The position numbers and the translations under genes were made by a program. Source: a virus. Taken from it: a stretch of 27,146 nucleotides of DNA. The DNA lies in the IMG/VR virus record IMGVR_UViG_3300034109_000388, positions 1 through 27,146 of that record. One strand, written 5' to 3'. The notes under the pieces are model-generated. The model was not told where the DNA came from and did no database searches. It saw only the letters and a program-made list of their open reading frames with translations. This document shows, one piece after another, positions 7,626-15,523 of this stretch; within the stretch, counting starts at the first letter, position 1, and the number at the start of each line of letters is the position of its first letter.

Positions 7626-8080
7626 TAATTAAAGGTTGCCGAAACGAGCGCCGCGAAATCCGGCGACATAATCATTCGGAACACCTCCCTGACCGGGAGG
7701 CCCTCGGCGTGCGCAATGACCGCGAACCAAATGTGCGACGCCGACCAAATCGCCAATATCCAATACGTTACAACGGGCCGAACCGATGCGGATAGCGATG
7801 CCACCCAGCCTCCAGCAGCCTTAGCCATCTCGGTTTGCGAATTGATCGCAGCCTCAAACGCCGCCATCACCCCGCTATCGATCGCCTTATCACGCTCCGC
7901 CCCAATCTCGGCCAACTTCATCTCGCCGCGCACTTGCTCCAACTCGCACTGCCGACTGAACATCGCCATCTCGTGCGCCCGCTCGTTTTTCCGATCCAAG
8001 AACTTGAGCACCTCGGGCGCTAACCGAAACAACCCGCCAAAGATCGTCCCAAAGATGCCGCCGCCGATAAGGTCTAACAT
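7583..8080 (-). CDS. Holin, 3-TM type (gene-transfer-agent holin-like)
   Basis: A 165-residue membrane protein. The N-terminal hydrophobic Gly/Phe segment is 'LIGGGIFGTIFGGLF'. A long charged amphipathic helix with coiled-coil character follows (residues ~28-85). Then come 'ASVRPVVTYWILAIWSASHIW' (transmembrane) and a C-terminal 'FAALVSATFNYWFLDRTLKQ' (transmembrane or re-entrant). The 'SVRPV..YW' and 'WFLDRT' signatures match what I recall of the 3TM holin family. It lies directly upstream of, and overlaps, the endolysin gene, which fits a holin that releases the enzyme through the inner membrane. It follows the small membrane-anchored protein by one base (stop 8082, start 8080). Confidence 0.8.
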   Translation of the reverse strand: MLDLIGGGIFGTIFGGLFRLAPEVLKFLDRKNERAHEMAMFSRQCELEQVRGEMKLAEIGAERDKAIDSGVMAAFEAAINSQTEMAKAAGGWVASLSASVRPVVTYWILAIWSASHIWFAVIAHAEGLPVREVFRMIMSPDFAALVSATFNYWFLDRTLKQRGLA

Positions 8081-8081
8081 G

Positions 8082-8315
8082 TTACTTGTCGGCTTTCGAT
8101 TCGAGGCGATCGAAGATCTTTTGCAACATGTCCTTGACCTCTTGGAGATCCTCTTTGTAATCGGCTTTTAGAACATAGTTGTGCGGCAACTCTTTTTCCA
8201 AATCGCTCAGGTCGCGTTGCAGCCGCTGTTGCGCTTCCCATAAGATCCGCAACCACCATCCCGCGGCCGCGCATGCAACAGAGATCCCAAGGTTGATAAT
8301 GGTTTGCGAATCCAT
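8082..8315 (-). CDS. Small membrane-anchored coiled-coil protein, probable lysis-cassette member
   Basis: A 77-residue protein: short polar N-terminus, one hydrophobic segment (residues ~5-26, 'INLGISVACAAAGWWLRILW'), then a charged helical domain with heptad character ('LQRDLSDLEKELPHNYVLKADY' through 'MLQKIFDRLESKADK'). The start at 8315 was chosen because upstream in-frame sequence is Cys/Arg-rich and lacks a coherent domain. A GGA site precedes it. Topology is that of an inner-membrane spanin or another bitopic lysis factor, but no lipobox outer-membrane partner is seen and the domain is short. The family recurs beside phage holins; its function is not established. Confidence 0.75.
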   Translation of the reverse strand: MDSQTIINLGISVACAAAGWWLRILWEAQQRLQRDLSDLEKELPHNYVLKADYKEDLQEVKDMLQKIFDRLESKADK

Positions 8316-8319
8316 GTGT

Positions 8320-8673
8320 CTATTCCGGTTTGATTGGCCAATCGATTTCGGCGGGAAACCCCGGTTGATTTGGCAGGTCACGCAGAGCTTGTCGGTAGGC
8401 GGTCCATGCGGCTTGCTCCTCGGGCGACATCGCCGCCCATCGATCCGAGAGCATTCGCACGTCGGACTCTTGCAGCATCGCGTTGCGCATAAATCGGGCC
8501 CGCTGCCCCTCGAGCTCAAGATTGCGCTCGGGCCGCAAGAATTCACCATCAGCGTACAACCAACCCGGCTCAATCTCATCGTTGCACTCGACCCAACCGT
8601 GCTCCGCGGCTACGTCCGCCGCGGCTTCGACAATATTGGTAACCGTTCCATCATGAATCACTGCGCATCTCAT
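8320..8673 (-). CDS. Tail fibre assembly / tail assembly chaperone-like protein
   Basis: A 117-residue protein starting MRCAVIHDG with a GGAG site 7-10 nt upstream; longer in-frame starts add low-complexity Ala/Arg sequence and were rejected. The N-terminal half has 'GTVTNIVEAA', 'GWVECNDEIEPGWLYADGEF'. The C-terminal half carries the signature 'RFMRNAMLQESDVRML' then 'AAWTAYRQALRDLPNQPGFP' and 'EIDWP', typical of the phage tail assembly chaperone family found after tail fibre genes. It lies 13 nt after the tail fibre stop, which fits a dedicated chaperone for fibre trimerisation or attachment (inference from family and position). Confidence 0.85.
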   Translation of the reverse strand: MRCAVIHDGTVTNIVEAAADVAAEHGWVECNDEIEPGWLYADGEFLRPERNLELEGQRARFMRNAMLQESDVRMLSDRWAAMSPEEQAAWTAYRQALRDLPNQPGFPAEIDWPIKPE

Positions 8674-8686
8674 GCTTTCGCTCCAT

Positions 8687-11386
8687 TTACCATGAATACA
8701 CGCGGCACAACCCGTTGCCGCCCGCGCCGCCCGCGCCGCTCCCGGGGCCACCGCTAAGTTGCCCGCCGCATCCGCCTCCTCCGCCTCCGCCAGCTATGCC
8801 GCCCTTACCTCCTGCGCCTCCGGCTAATGTGAGGTTGAATGCAGAGGCAGATGTGAATGTTGGAAGGGTAGTGGCTGTCCCAGTCACATGATTGGTATTT
8901 TGCGACCTAAAACCTATGTATGACGATCCCGTCCAAAGCAATCCGCCGCCAACTGCCGCCCAGCCGCCGATTGATGTCCAAGAAATCCCGTTAGACGATG
9001 AATAAAAGTTTCCAGCGATTTCTGCTACAAACAACGAGTTTACATAAAACAATGACCCTTCTGAGCTAGAGAAAAGTGTGGTGCCGGTGATATCAGCGAA
9101 CGTAACGCCGTGATTGGTCGAATATTTGGCGCGTGGCGTATTGCTATGCGTAAACACTACAGTCCCAGACCCATTGCTTACAACGTCGTATGCCGTCGCC
9201 ACGCCTGATAGGCCGCTAGGTGTTGACCACGTCGAGCCGTCCGGCGAATAAACGACATAAGGCGCGGCATCTGACGTCACAATATAATTTGTTCCGCTCC
9301 ACGCAAAACCGCGTAGGGTTGCGCTCCGGGCAAATGGCAACTCCCATCGCGTCCACGACGTGAGATTGGTCGACATCCAAAGGCCATTATTATGGAGCAT
9401 ATTGAATGTGTTGAAGTATGTTCCTAGAACAAAATACCGGCCATTCAAATAATAAACCGACCGGATCACTGTGCGCTCGGGCAACCCAGTAACAGCTGTA
9501 AATGTGGAGAAATCAGTTGTTGTCTTAACTTCTAACCCATTTATATTGAAGACGACAAATTTAGATCCATCCCATAACATATAAGCAACATCGGTATCTT
9601 GCGGCGCAATGATCGTGTGTCCTGTGGCGCCGTCGGGAGTGGTTAAAATGTAATTTGTCGGGTAATAAGGCGCAGTCCCATAACTTTCATTCCTCAAAAC
9701 CGCGGCGTACACAGACCCGTTATAACAAGCCGTCTTTCTCGCGGCCCCTAACGACCAAGTTGTGCCGAAAATGCCGCCAGTCCCGCCTCCGCCTCCGCCT
9801 TGACGAAAGCCGCCGTTTTGTCCTTTTCCGCCGCCGAGCCCGAATCCCGGGCCGCGGGCACTTATATATTCATATGTCCCGCCGTGACCCCCGGTTACGA
9901 TCCAAACATTTGCCGCATCAGTAGTCTGTCCGCCGCTACTGCCGCCGCCGCCGCCGCCTTGGAAGGAGTTGCCGCCCTCAGGGAGGGCGCCAGGGCTGTT
10001 ATTAACAACCCCGCCGCCGCCCGTGCCGCCGCCATATCCGCTGGACCTAGAATTGATATCAGAACCCAACAACGCTGACGCAACACTTGGCATTGTCGCG
10101 CCAAACCCGCCATAATACCCGAACGTTGTGCCTGCATACATGGAATTCGGCTGACCATAGTCACCCAAAGCACCTCCGCCCATCCCGGGTGTAGATGGAA
10201 TAGCAGTGCTGGCTTGCCCGCCTTGACCATAATAGCCGCCATACGCATGTAAATGCCAGCCAAAACTTGTATTCCCGCCAGCCACACCGTTATTTCCAAA
10301 ATCATTGGCATAAACAGGAGCGCCTCCTGCACCGCCTGCGCCAATCGTTACTGTGACTGAGCTTGGAAGGTCCGATGCCTTAAACACCCGCGACGTGTAT
10401 GCGCCGCCGCCGCCTCCGGCGCCTGCCGCCCTGGCGTTGGCCCGTCTGCCCGAGCCGCCTCCGCCTCCGGCGCCCCAAGCCTCAACCATAACAAAGTTGG
10501 CACCAGCAGGCTTAGTCCATGTGCCGGAGGAGGTGAACTCTTGAAAATTCGCGCCCGATGGTAAAGCTGACCAATTTGGCGCGGCGCCCGCGCCTTGTGA
10601 AGTAAGGACATGCCCCGATGTCCCGGGCGAAAGCATCGCTGTGTCGCCTGTATCAGCCTGATAAGGGATCGAGCCTGTTACGCCGCCCGACAAATCGCCG
10701 ATAGTCTGTCCAGCGGCGAAGGTGATCGCCCCGGTCATCGTCCCGCCCGACAAGCTCAGGTAACTCCCCGCCGGCAAATACGTCGCGAGCCAAGCCGACC
10801 CGTTGTACACGCGCATCTCGTTGGCGGTGGTGTTGAAGTAGAGTGCGCCAGTGATTAGCGCATTCCCATCATTATCGGTCGATGGGTCGCTCGCCTTCGC
10901 ACCCAAAAACCGATCATCAAACGCATCATAACTCGCCGCCGCCGCCGAGGCGCTCGAGGCCGCATTGCTCGCGGAGGTGCTCGCGGCGGATTCACTCGCG
11001 GCCGCATTGCTCGCGGAGGTGCTAGCCGCCGAGGCGCTCGACGATGCCGCCGAGGCGCTCGACGAGGCGGCATTCGCATAATGTTTCGCGCTGTACTCTG
11101 TCCCGTCCACCGTCGAGCCGGTTTGCGTCGCCCATTCTTTTGCGGACCCGGCCGGAACCGCGGACCCAACCGCGTATTCCTTCGCACTGTATTCGCCGCC
11201 AGAAACGGTCGAGCCGGTTTGCGTCGCCCAATCCTCAGCTAGCGACAAAGCATCTTGCACCTCAACCCCCAAGGCATTCGCCTCGGTCGCAAAATCCGGC
11301 AACGCCGCAAGAAACGTATCAGCGCGGGTCGCAAAATTCGCCGGGTCATCCCGGGTCGGCGGTGTTGGTAGCGGTGTGATAGCCAT
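8687..11386 (-). CDS. Tail fibre / receptor-binding protein with glycine-rich domain and Asp-box propeller-like region
   Basis: An 899-residue fibre. Residues ~1-110 are an N-terminal attachment region with two near-identical 'WATQTGSTV..GEYSAK' repeats. Residues ~110-155 are Ser/Ala-rich repeats as in lambda Stf-like shafts. Next is the 'TGALYFNTTANEMRVYNGSAW' module. From ~282 a glycine-rich domain begins ('FTSSGTWTKPAGANFVMVEAWG') and continues with many poly-Gly runs to ~548. Residues ~549-850 contain repeated Asp-box-like units ('YSPDGSTWSTP', 'STNLTSWTRW', 'SSSNGISWTSIG'), suggesting a beta-propeller. The last ~45 residues return to Gly-rich sequence and end 'GNGLCRVYSW', the usual end of such domains. 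The propeller thus appears inserted in the glycine-rich domain. Role: host recognition at the tail tip. Confidence 0.9.
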   Translation of the reverse strand: MAITPLPTPPTRDDPANFATRADTFLAALPDFATEANALGVEVQDALSLAEDWATQTGSTVSGGEYSAKEYAVGSAVPAGSAKEWATQTGSTVDGTEYSAKHYANAASSSASAASSSASAASTSASNAAASESAASTSASNAASSASAAAASYDAFDDRFLGAKASDPSTDNDGNALITGALYFNTTANEMRVYNGSAWLATYLPAGSYLSLSGGTMTGAITFAAGQTIGDLSGGVTGSIPYQADTGDTAMLSPGTSGHVLTSQGAGAAPNWSALPSGANFQEFTSSGTWTKPAGANFVMVEAWGAGGGGGSGRRANARAAGAGGGGGAYTSRVFKASDLPSSVTVTIGAGGAGGAPVYANDFGNNGVAGGNTSFGWHLHAYGGYYGQGGQASTAIPSTPGMGGGALGDYGQPNSMYAGTTFGYYGGFGATMPSVASALLGSDINSRSSGYGGGTGGGGVVNNSPGALPEGGNSFQGGGGGGSSGGQTTDAANVWIVTGGHGGTYEYISARGPGFGLGGGKGQNGGFRQGGGGGGTGGIFGTTWSLGAARKTACYNGSVYAAVLRNESYGTAPYYPTNYILTTPDGATGHTIIAPQDTDVAYMLWDGSKFVVFNINGLEVKTTTDFSTFTAVTGLPERTVIRSVYYLNGRYFVLGTYFNTFNMLHNNGLWMSTNLTSWTRWELPFARSATLRGFAWSGTNYIVTSDAAPYVVYSPDGSTWSTPSGLSGVATAYDVVSNGSGTVVFTHSNTPRAKYSTNHGVTFADITGTTLFSSSEGSLFYVNSLFVAEIAGNFYSSSNGISWTSIGGWAAVGGGLLWTGSSYIGFRSQNTNHVTGTATTLPTFTSASAFNLTLAGGAGGKGGIAGGGGGGGCGGQLSGGPGSGAGGAGGNGLCRVYSW
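10935..11085 (-). repeat. Ser/Ala-repeat coding region of the tail fibre shaft
   Basis: Imperfect direct repeats encode the Ser-Ala-Ser/Ala-Ala-Ser helical shaft. The block GCCGCATTGCTCGCGGAGGT (plus-strand reading) occurs at about 10960 and again at about 11003, and GCCGAGGCGCTCGA recurs around 10940, 11028 and 11048. Such arrays can change copy number by slippage and so vary fibre length between isolates. Confidence 0.75.
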
Positions 11387-11387
11387 C

Positions 11388-12314
11388 TTAAGTCAACCCC
11401 TCAATTTCCATACGACACAAGGAGCGTGTCGGGTAAGCAATATCAATCGCAAAATCGCGATAAAACCCATAAACAATCAGCGGACTATAGTCCGTGCTGT
11501 CCGATCCAATGTACACACTAGGCACAGCGCGAACATCGGTTAAAAGTTTCTGCACATGCCGCAACTGGGTATTATCGAGGAGAAACGACGCCGACATGCG
11601 GCGGCTGAATGCGCGCTCGACGAACGTTGTTATGCCGGTGGCGGGGTCGGTCTGCTTTATAGAATAGTCAATGATCCCGATCGAGGCGCCTTGCTCGGTG
11701 CCATATGCGCCGAGCACATACTCGACCCCATACAAAAATTCCCCAACCCCCACGGCCCCCGAACTTGTAACAGTAACGGATATTTCTGCCGTCAGATACA
11801 GCGGCAGCCCCGTCACAATCAATTCTGTTAGCGGCTCGAACGGGGAGAAAAAATACTCATACCAATCGTCAATCCCCGCCGTGCTGCCCTCGAGCGAATA
11901 CGTTTGATCAAACAACGGAGGGCTCGCCCCCGCATCCGTCACAACCACTTGAACCTCGGTCCCGATAAGGCCTAACAGAGCGATCGAATCCACGAAATTC
12001 GGCGAGGGCGCAATCGTTATAGTAAGCGAATTGGTTGCGGAGGTTACTGTTGAGACCTGCCGATCGAACGCCGCGCATTTATTACACACCCCCAAATCGG
12101 TCCACTTCGTGGCGTCGGTCCCGGGGGTGTAGGTGTTAGTGTTGACGAGAGAAATCCAAATATGATAAACAGTATAAGCGCCATAACTTACCGGGTACAG
12201 CACCTTTGCGTCTTTAGAATACGACGAACCGCTAGTCCAAACCGGCGTGGGCTCGGGCGCATTATTAAACACAACCATCGACGGATCATATGGCGCGGGC
12301 TTTATCAGCTTCAT
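11388..12314 (-). CDS. Distal tail / baseplate structural protein, unclassified (308 aa)
   Basis: I do not recognise a named family. The sequence is beta-rich and Thr/Ser/Tyr-rich. Near the N-terminus is a carbohydrate-binding-like pattern ('VWTSGSSYSKDAKVLY' through 'TPGTDATKWTDLG', then 'CNKCAAFD'). The C-terminus has 'RRMSASFLLDNTQLRHVQKLL' and 'VYGFYRDFAIDIAYPTRSLC'. The start overlaps the tape-measure stop (ATGA, 12311-12314) and the stop is one base before the tail fibre start. As the only gene between tape measure and fibre it must supply, or help supply, the tail tip and fibre docking site. This role is from position, not from motif. Confidence 0.8.
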   Translation of the reverse strand: MKLIKPAPYDPSMVVFNNAPEPTPVWTSGSSYSKDAKVLYPVSYGAYTVYHIWISLVNTNTYTPGTDATKWTDLGVCNKCAAFDRQVSTVTSATNSLTITIAPSPNFVDSIALLGLIGTEVQVVVTDAGASPPLFDQTYSLEGSTAGIDDWYEYFFSPFEPLTELIVTGLPLYLTAEISVTVTSSGAVGVGEFLYGVEYVLGAYGTEQGASIGIIDYSIKQTDPATGITTFVERAFSRRMSASFLLDNTQLRHVQKLLTDVRAVPSVYIGSDSTDYSPLIVYGFYRDFAIDIAYPTRSLCRMEIEGLT

Positions 12315-15300
12315 ACAACCACCGTGTCGAGAGGTTGATCGGCGTCGGTCTTAACGGTTAGCCCGCGAACATCCCAGTTGTCTTGGAGGCGAGCCATCTT
12401 CGAGGTGCTAATCGCGGTGGATCGTGTCTCGGCTCGCATTAATGTTACCTCGTCGCGCAGCGAGCGAATCTCCGCCGCGACAACATTCTCCCCGCCCACA
12501 GCCGGGTTGTATTGCGCGGGGACAACTGCTTCGCCGCGATGGAGCATTGCGACCATGTCTTGCGGGACAAAGTTGGTTCCGGTCGCTAGAGTTGGCATCC
12601 CGCCGGTGCCCGGCGAGCGCCCCTCGCCCACAGCCACCGCTTCCGCCTCCGCGACAACTTGCGTGAGTTTGGACTTTGCGATGGCGTCGGAGAGCGCCGC
12701 GGCAAGATTGGAATCGAGGAGGGCGATGGCCTCGGATGGGGAGGCCTTTTGCGTGTAGTCGTAGGTGGCTGGGGCGGTAACGTCGCCGAACCGTTGTCCA
12801 TTCGAGAGGGTTCCGCCCGCGAAGGCGCCGCCCTTATTTTTTCCGCTCGATTCGAGCCCAGCGTAAAACTGGGTAACAGTGATCCCGGTCCCGGCGAGGG
12901 CGGAGTTGATCGAGGCGAGGGTGCCTGAGATGGCGGCTTTTACATCGTTGGAGGCGATTTCGCCGCCTGACGGACCGCCTACAAAGTTCACCGCGCCCGT
13001 CGATGGGTTTACATCGTAACGTCCGCCCGCTCTCGTTTCTCCGCCGTCGAGGGCTTTCGCGAGGAGATATGCCCCAGCTAAAACCGCAGCCACAGGAGCC
13101 GCCGCCGCTAAGGCCCCGGATACCCCGGACGCAGCCCCTCCGGCCGCTGCTGCCGCCGCGCCAGCGCCTTCCCCAAGAACCGCGAGCCCGCCCAACTCGG
13201 CCGCTCCGGCCGCCCCGGCTGCTGCCGCCGCACCAGCTGCCCCGGCTGCTGCTGCCGCTCCGCCTCCGGCCGCGACAATCGGGGCCGCAGCGGGAGCCGC
13301 GGAGCCGAGCCCGATCGAAGTCATTATTGAGCTCACGACGCTACGCACAGCGGTTGTGATCGGCGCGGTAAGGGCGGTGATCCCTTGCGAGATGCCGTCC
13401 ATGAAGGGTTTGATGATCGACTCAGCCACAAAAGCCTTGAACCGATTGCGTAACACATCGAGCAAATTATCAAAAAACCCTTTCCCTGATTCAAACCCGC
13501 GCATCAGCGCGTCGGTAAGGCCCTTGGATAATTCGTCAGTGGTTTTCTTCCATTCGGTCGCCGAATCCTTAGCGATTTGAACGTGGATGCCCTCTTGCTT
13601 AAGCGCCGCGAGATTGCGCAAACCGGCGGCTTGTTGTCGGTATTGCTCCGCAACCTCAGCGTCAAAATCCGCCTCGAGCGCCAACTGTGCCGCGCGATCC
13701 GCCGAGGCTGCGCGCTCCTCGAGTTTGGCGATTTCGAGCAACTGAATCTCGGTTTTGCTCGCACCATACATCACGTTGGCTTCGGCTTGTTTAATGATCT
13801 CGGCGTCGAGCGCGAGTGTGCCCTTGGTGAGCTCGGTGACCGAGGAGGATCGAGCTTTTGCGTAGGACAGCGTTGCGGCCTCCGAGGCCTTCATCGTGGC
13901 GCTTAGATCCTTTTCTGAGATCATCTGCTCAAGCATCGTGCCGATCTCCGCCCGCCGCTCCTCGGTCATTCCGCCGAGCGCCGCCGAGTATTGCTCGAGG
14001 ATTTTGAGTGCGGCTTTTTGCCCTTCGGTTAGCCCGGAGAGCGTGCCTGTCTCGGAGGATGTGGCAGCGATGTTTGCTTGGATTTCGGCGGTGAGCTTCT
14101 TGTATTGCTTTTCTTGTTCCTCGGCGGCTTTTTTCGCATCGTCGCGCTTCTTGGCTTCTTCCTCGAGCGCAATGTTGGCGCGGAGAATCTCGACAATCTC
14201 GAGCTTTCGCGCCTCGGTTAGCTTCAGCGAGCCGTTTTGAATCTGAATCATTACATCGAGCGCCGACCGTTGCGCCGCGGTTAGTTTGCCGTTGTTCGCC
14301 TCCTCGAGCAACATCTCGGCATTTTGTTCGCGGAGCTTCTCGATCAACTTCTTGTATGCTTCCTCTTGCTTTTTGATTTCCTCAATCTGCTCTTTTGTGA
14401 GCGCCACTGCGCGCTCTTGCGCCGGGGAGGCATTCGCCTCCATAAACGCGGCTCGCTGCACCTCGGTTTCGTAGACTGATTTGGTTGCGGCCTCGGCTCG
14501 CTTATTCTCAGCAACCATCGCCGAAATCGCATTCACCGCCGGGATCGCCGCCGCCGTGATACCCATAATGGCGAGCGCCACCGGGTTGGCTAAGAATGCC
14601 GCGGAGAGCGCCACAACGCCAGCCGTGAGCGCGGCCACTGCAGCCGTTATCGCCGGGAGCGCCGCGATTAGGGCGCCGCCGGTGAAGATCCCAGCCCAAA
14701 TCAGGAGTTGCGTGCGGTTGGCGTCAATCGCATTTCCGAGCGCCACCACCCCATTCCCCATCGACTCCACTGCGCTCGTCAACCCGCGCACCGATTCCAC
14801 GAGAGCGGCGCCGAATAGGCCTTGCGAGATTTTCAAAAAAGTCTGATCCCACGTATCCGCCAAATTACTAATCGCGCCATCCAGTGTCTTGGCTCGGGTT
14901 TCCATCGCCCCGGCAAAATCCACATCCCCAATCCGCCGCAAATACGCTTCGATCTCAGCGGCATTCTTGCCGATCGTTTCGCTGACGCCGCGGAATGTTA
15001 GTGTGACACGGTCGCCTTCGCTCGAGGCCTTGATGCCGAACTCTTTGAGCCGCTCGAATTCGCCGGTGGCGGCGTCGGCCACCGCCTCGATCATCTGGTT
15101 GAGGGATTTGCCCATTGCCGAGGCGGTGTTTCCGTAACTGCGGAGCGCCTCCTCGGATGGATCGAGCCCGAGCGCTTTGAGCTTGGTGAATGCGCCGGTG
15201 ACCTCGGCGAGCGAATAGGGGGTGTTGGCGGCGAAGGTTTTGATCCACGCGAAGTTGATCTCTGCGGCCCGGGCCGATCCGGTTACAGTGATCAGACTCG

Positions 15301-15523
15301 AATTCAACACATCGAACTCGCGCTGTACCTCGATCACCTTTCCAACAAACGACTGAACCGAGAACCCCGCCGCGAACGCCGTCAGCGCGGCCCCGGCCGT
15401 CTTGATGCTTTTCTCGACCGAGCCCATGGAATCCTCGACGGTCGATTGCACGCGCTTCATGTCCTGTTGTAACCGGACAATGTTCGCCGCCATCTCAATC
15501 GTCAATGTCCCAACGGTGTTCAT
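12311..15523 (-). CDS. Tail tape measure protein
   Basis: 1070 residues. The N-terminal tape-measure domain is recognisable: 'ANIVRLQQDMKRVQS', 'FDVLNSSLITVTGSA', 'FAANTPYSLAEVTGAF', 'LKALGLDPSEEALRSYGN', 'FERLKEFGIKAS'. A hydrophobic stretch (residues ~270-330) contains membrane-helix-like segments, as is usual. Residues ~370-560 are coiled coil with an internally repeated unit ('LTAAQRSAL', 'LTEARKLEI', 'LTEGQKAAL', 'MTEERRAEI'). Residues ~744-815 are an Ala/Gly tract. The protein sets tail length and is ejected ahead of DNA. At about 1.5 angstrom per residue a tail of roughly 160 nm is expected. Start and stop both overlap neighbours as ATGA. Confidence 0.96.
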   Translation of the reverse strand: MNTVGTLTIEMAANIVRLQQDMKRVQSTVEDSMGSVEKSIKTAGAALTAFAAGFSVQSFVGKVIEVQREFDVLNSSLITVTGSARAAEINFAWIKTFAANTPYSLAEVTGAFTKLKALGLDPSEEALRSYGNTASAMGKSLNQMIEAVADAATGEFERLKEFGIKASSEGDRVTLTFRGVSETIGKNAAEIEAYLRRIGDVDFAGAMETRAKTLDGAISNLADTWDQTFLKISQGLFGAALVESVRGLTSAVESMGNGVVALGNAIDANRTQLLIWAGIFTGGALIAALPAITAAVAALTAGVVALSAAFLANPVALAIMGITAAAIPAVNAISAMVAENKRAEAATKSVYETEVQRAAFMEANASPAQERAVALTKEQIEEIKKQEEAYKKLIEKLREQNAEMLLEEANNGKLTAAQRSALDVMIQIQNGSLKLTEARKLEIVEILRANIALEEEAKKRDDAKKAAEEQEKQYKKLTAEIQANIAATSSETGTLSGLTEGQKAALKILEQYSAALGGMTEERRAEIGTMLEQMISEKDLSATMKASEAATLSYAKARSSSVTELTKGTLALDAEIIKQAEANVMYGASKTEIQLLEIAKLEERAASADRAAQLALEADFDAEVAEQYRQQAAGLRNLAALKQEGIHVQIAKDSATEWKKTTDELSKGLTDALMRGFESGKGFFDNLLDVLRNRFKAFVAESIIKPFMDGISQGITALTAPITTAVRSVVSSIMTSIGLGSAAPAAAPIVAAGGGAAAAAGAAGAAAAAGAAGAAELGGLAVLGEGAGAAAAAAGGAASGVSGALAAAAPVAAVLAGAYLLAKALDGGETRAGGRYDVNPSTGAVNFVGGPSGGEIASNDVKAAISGTLASINSALAGTGITVTQFYAGLESSGKNKGGAFAGGTLSNGQRFGDVTAPATYDYTQKASPSEAIALLDSNLAAALSDAIAKSKLTQVVAEAEAVAVGEGRSPGTGGMPTLATGTNFVPQDMVAMLHRGEAVVPAQYNPAVGGENVVAAEIRSLRDEVTLMRAETRSTAISTSKMARLQDNWDVRGLTVKTDADQPLDTVVV

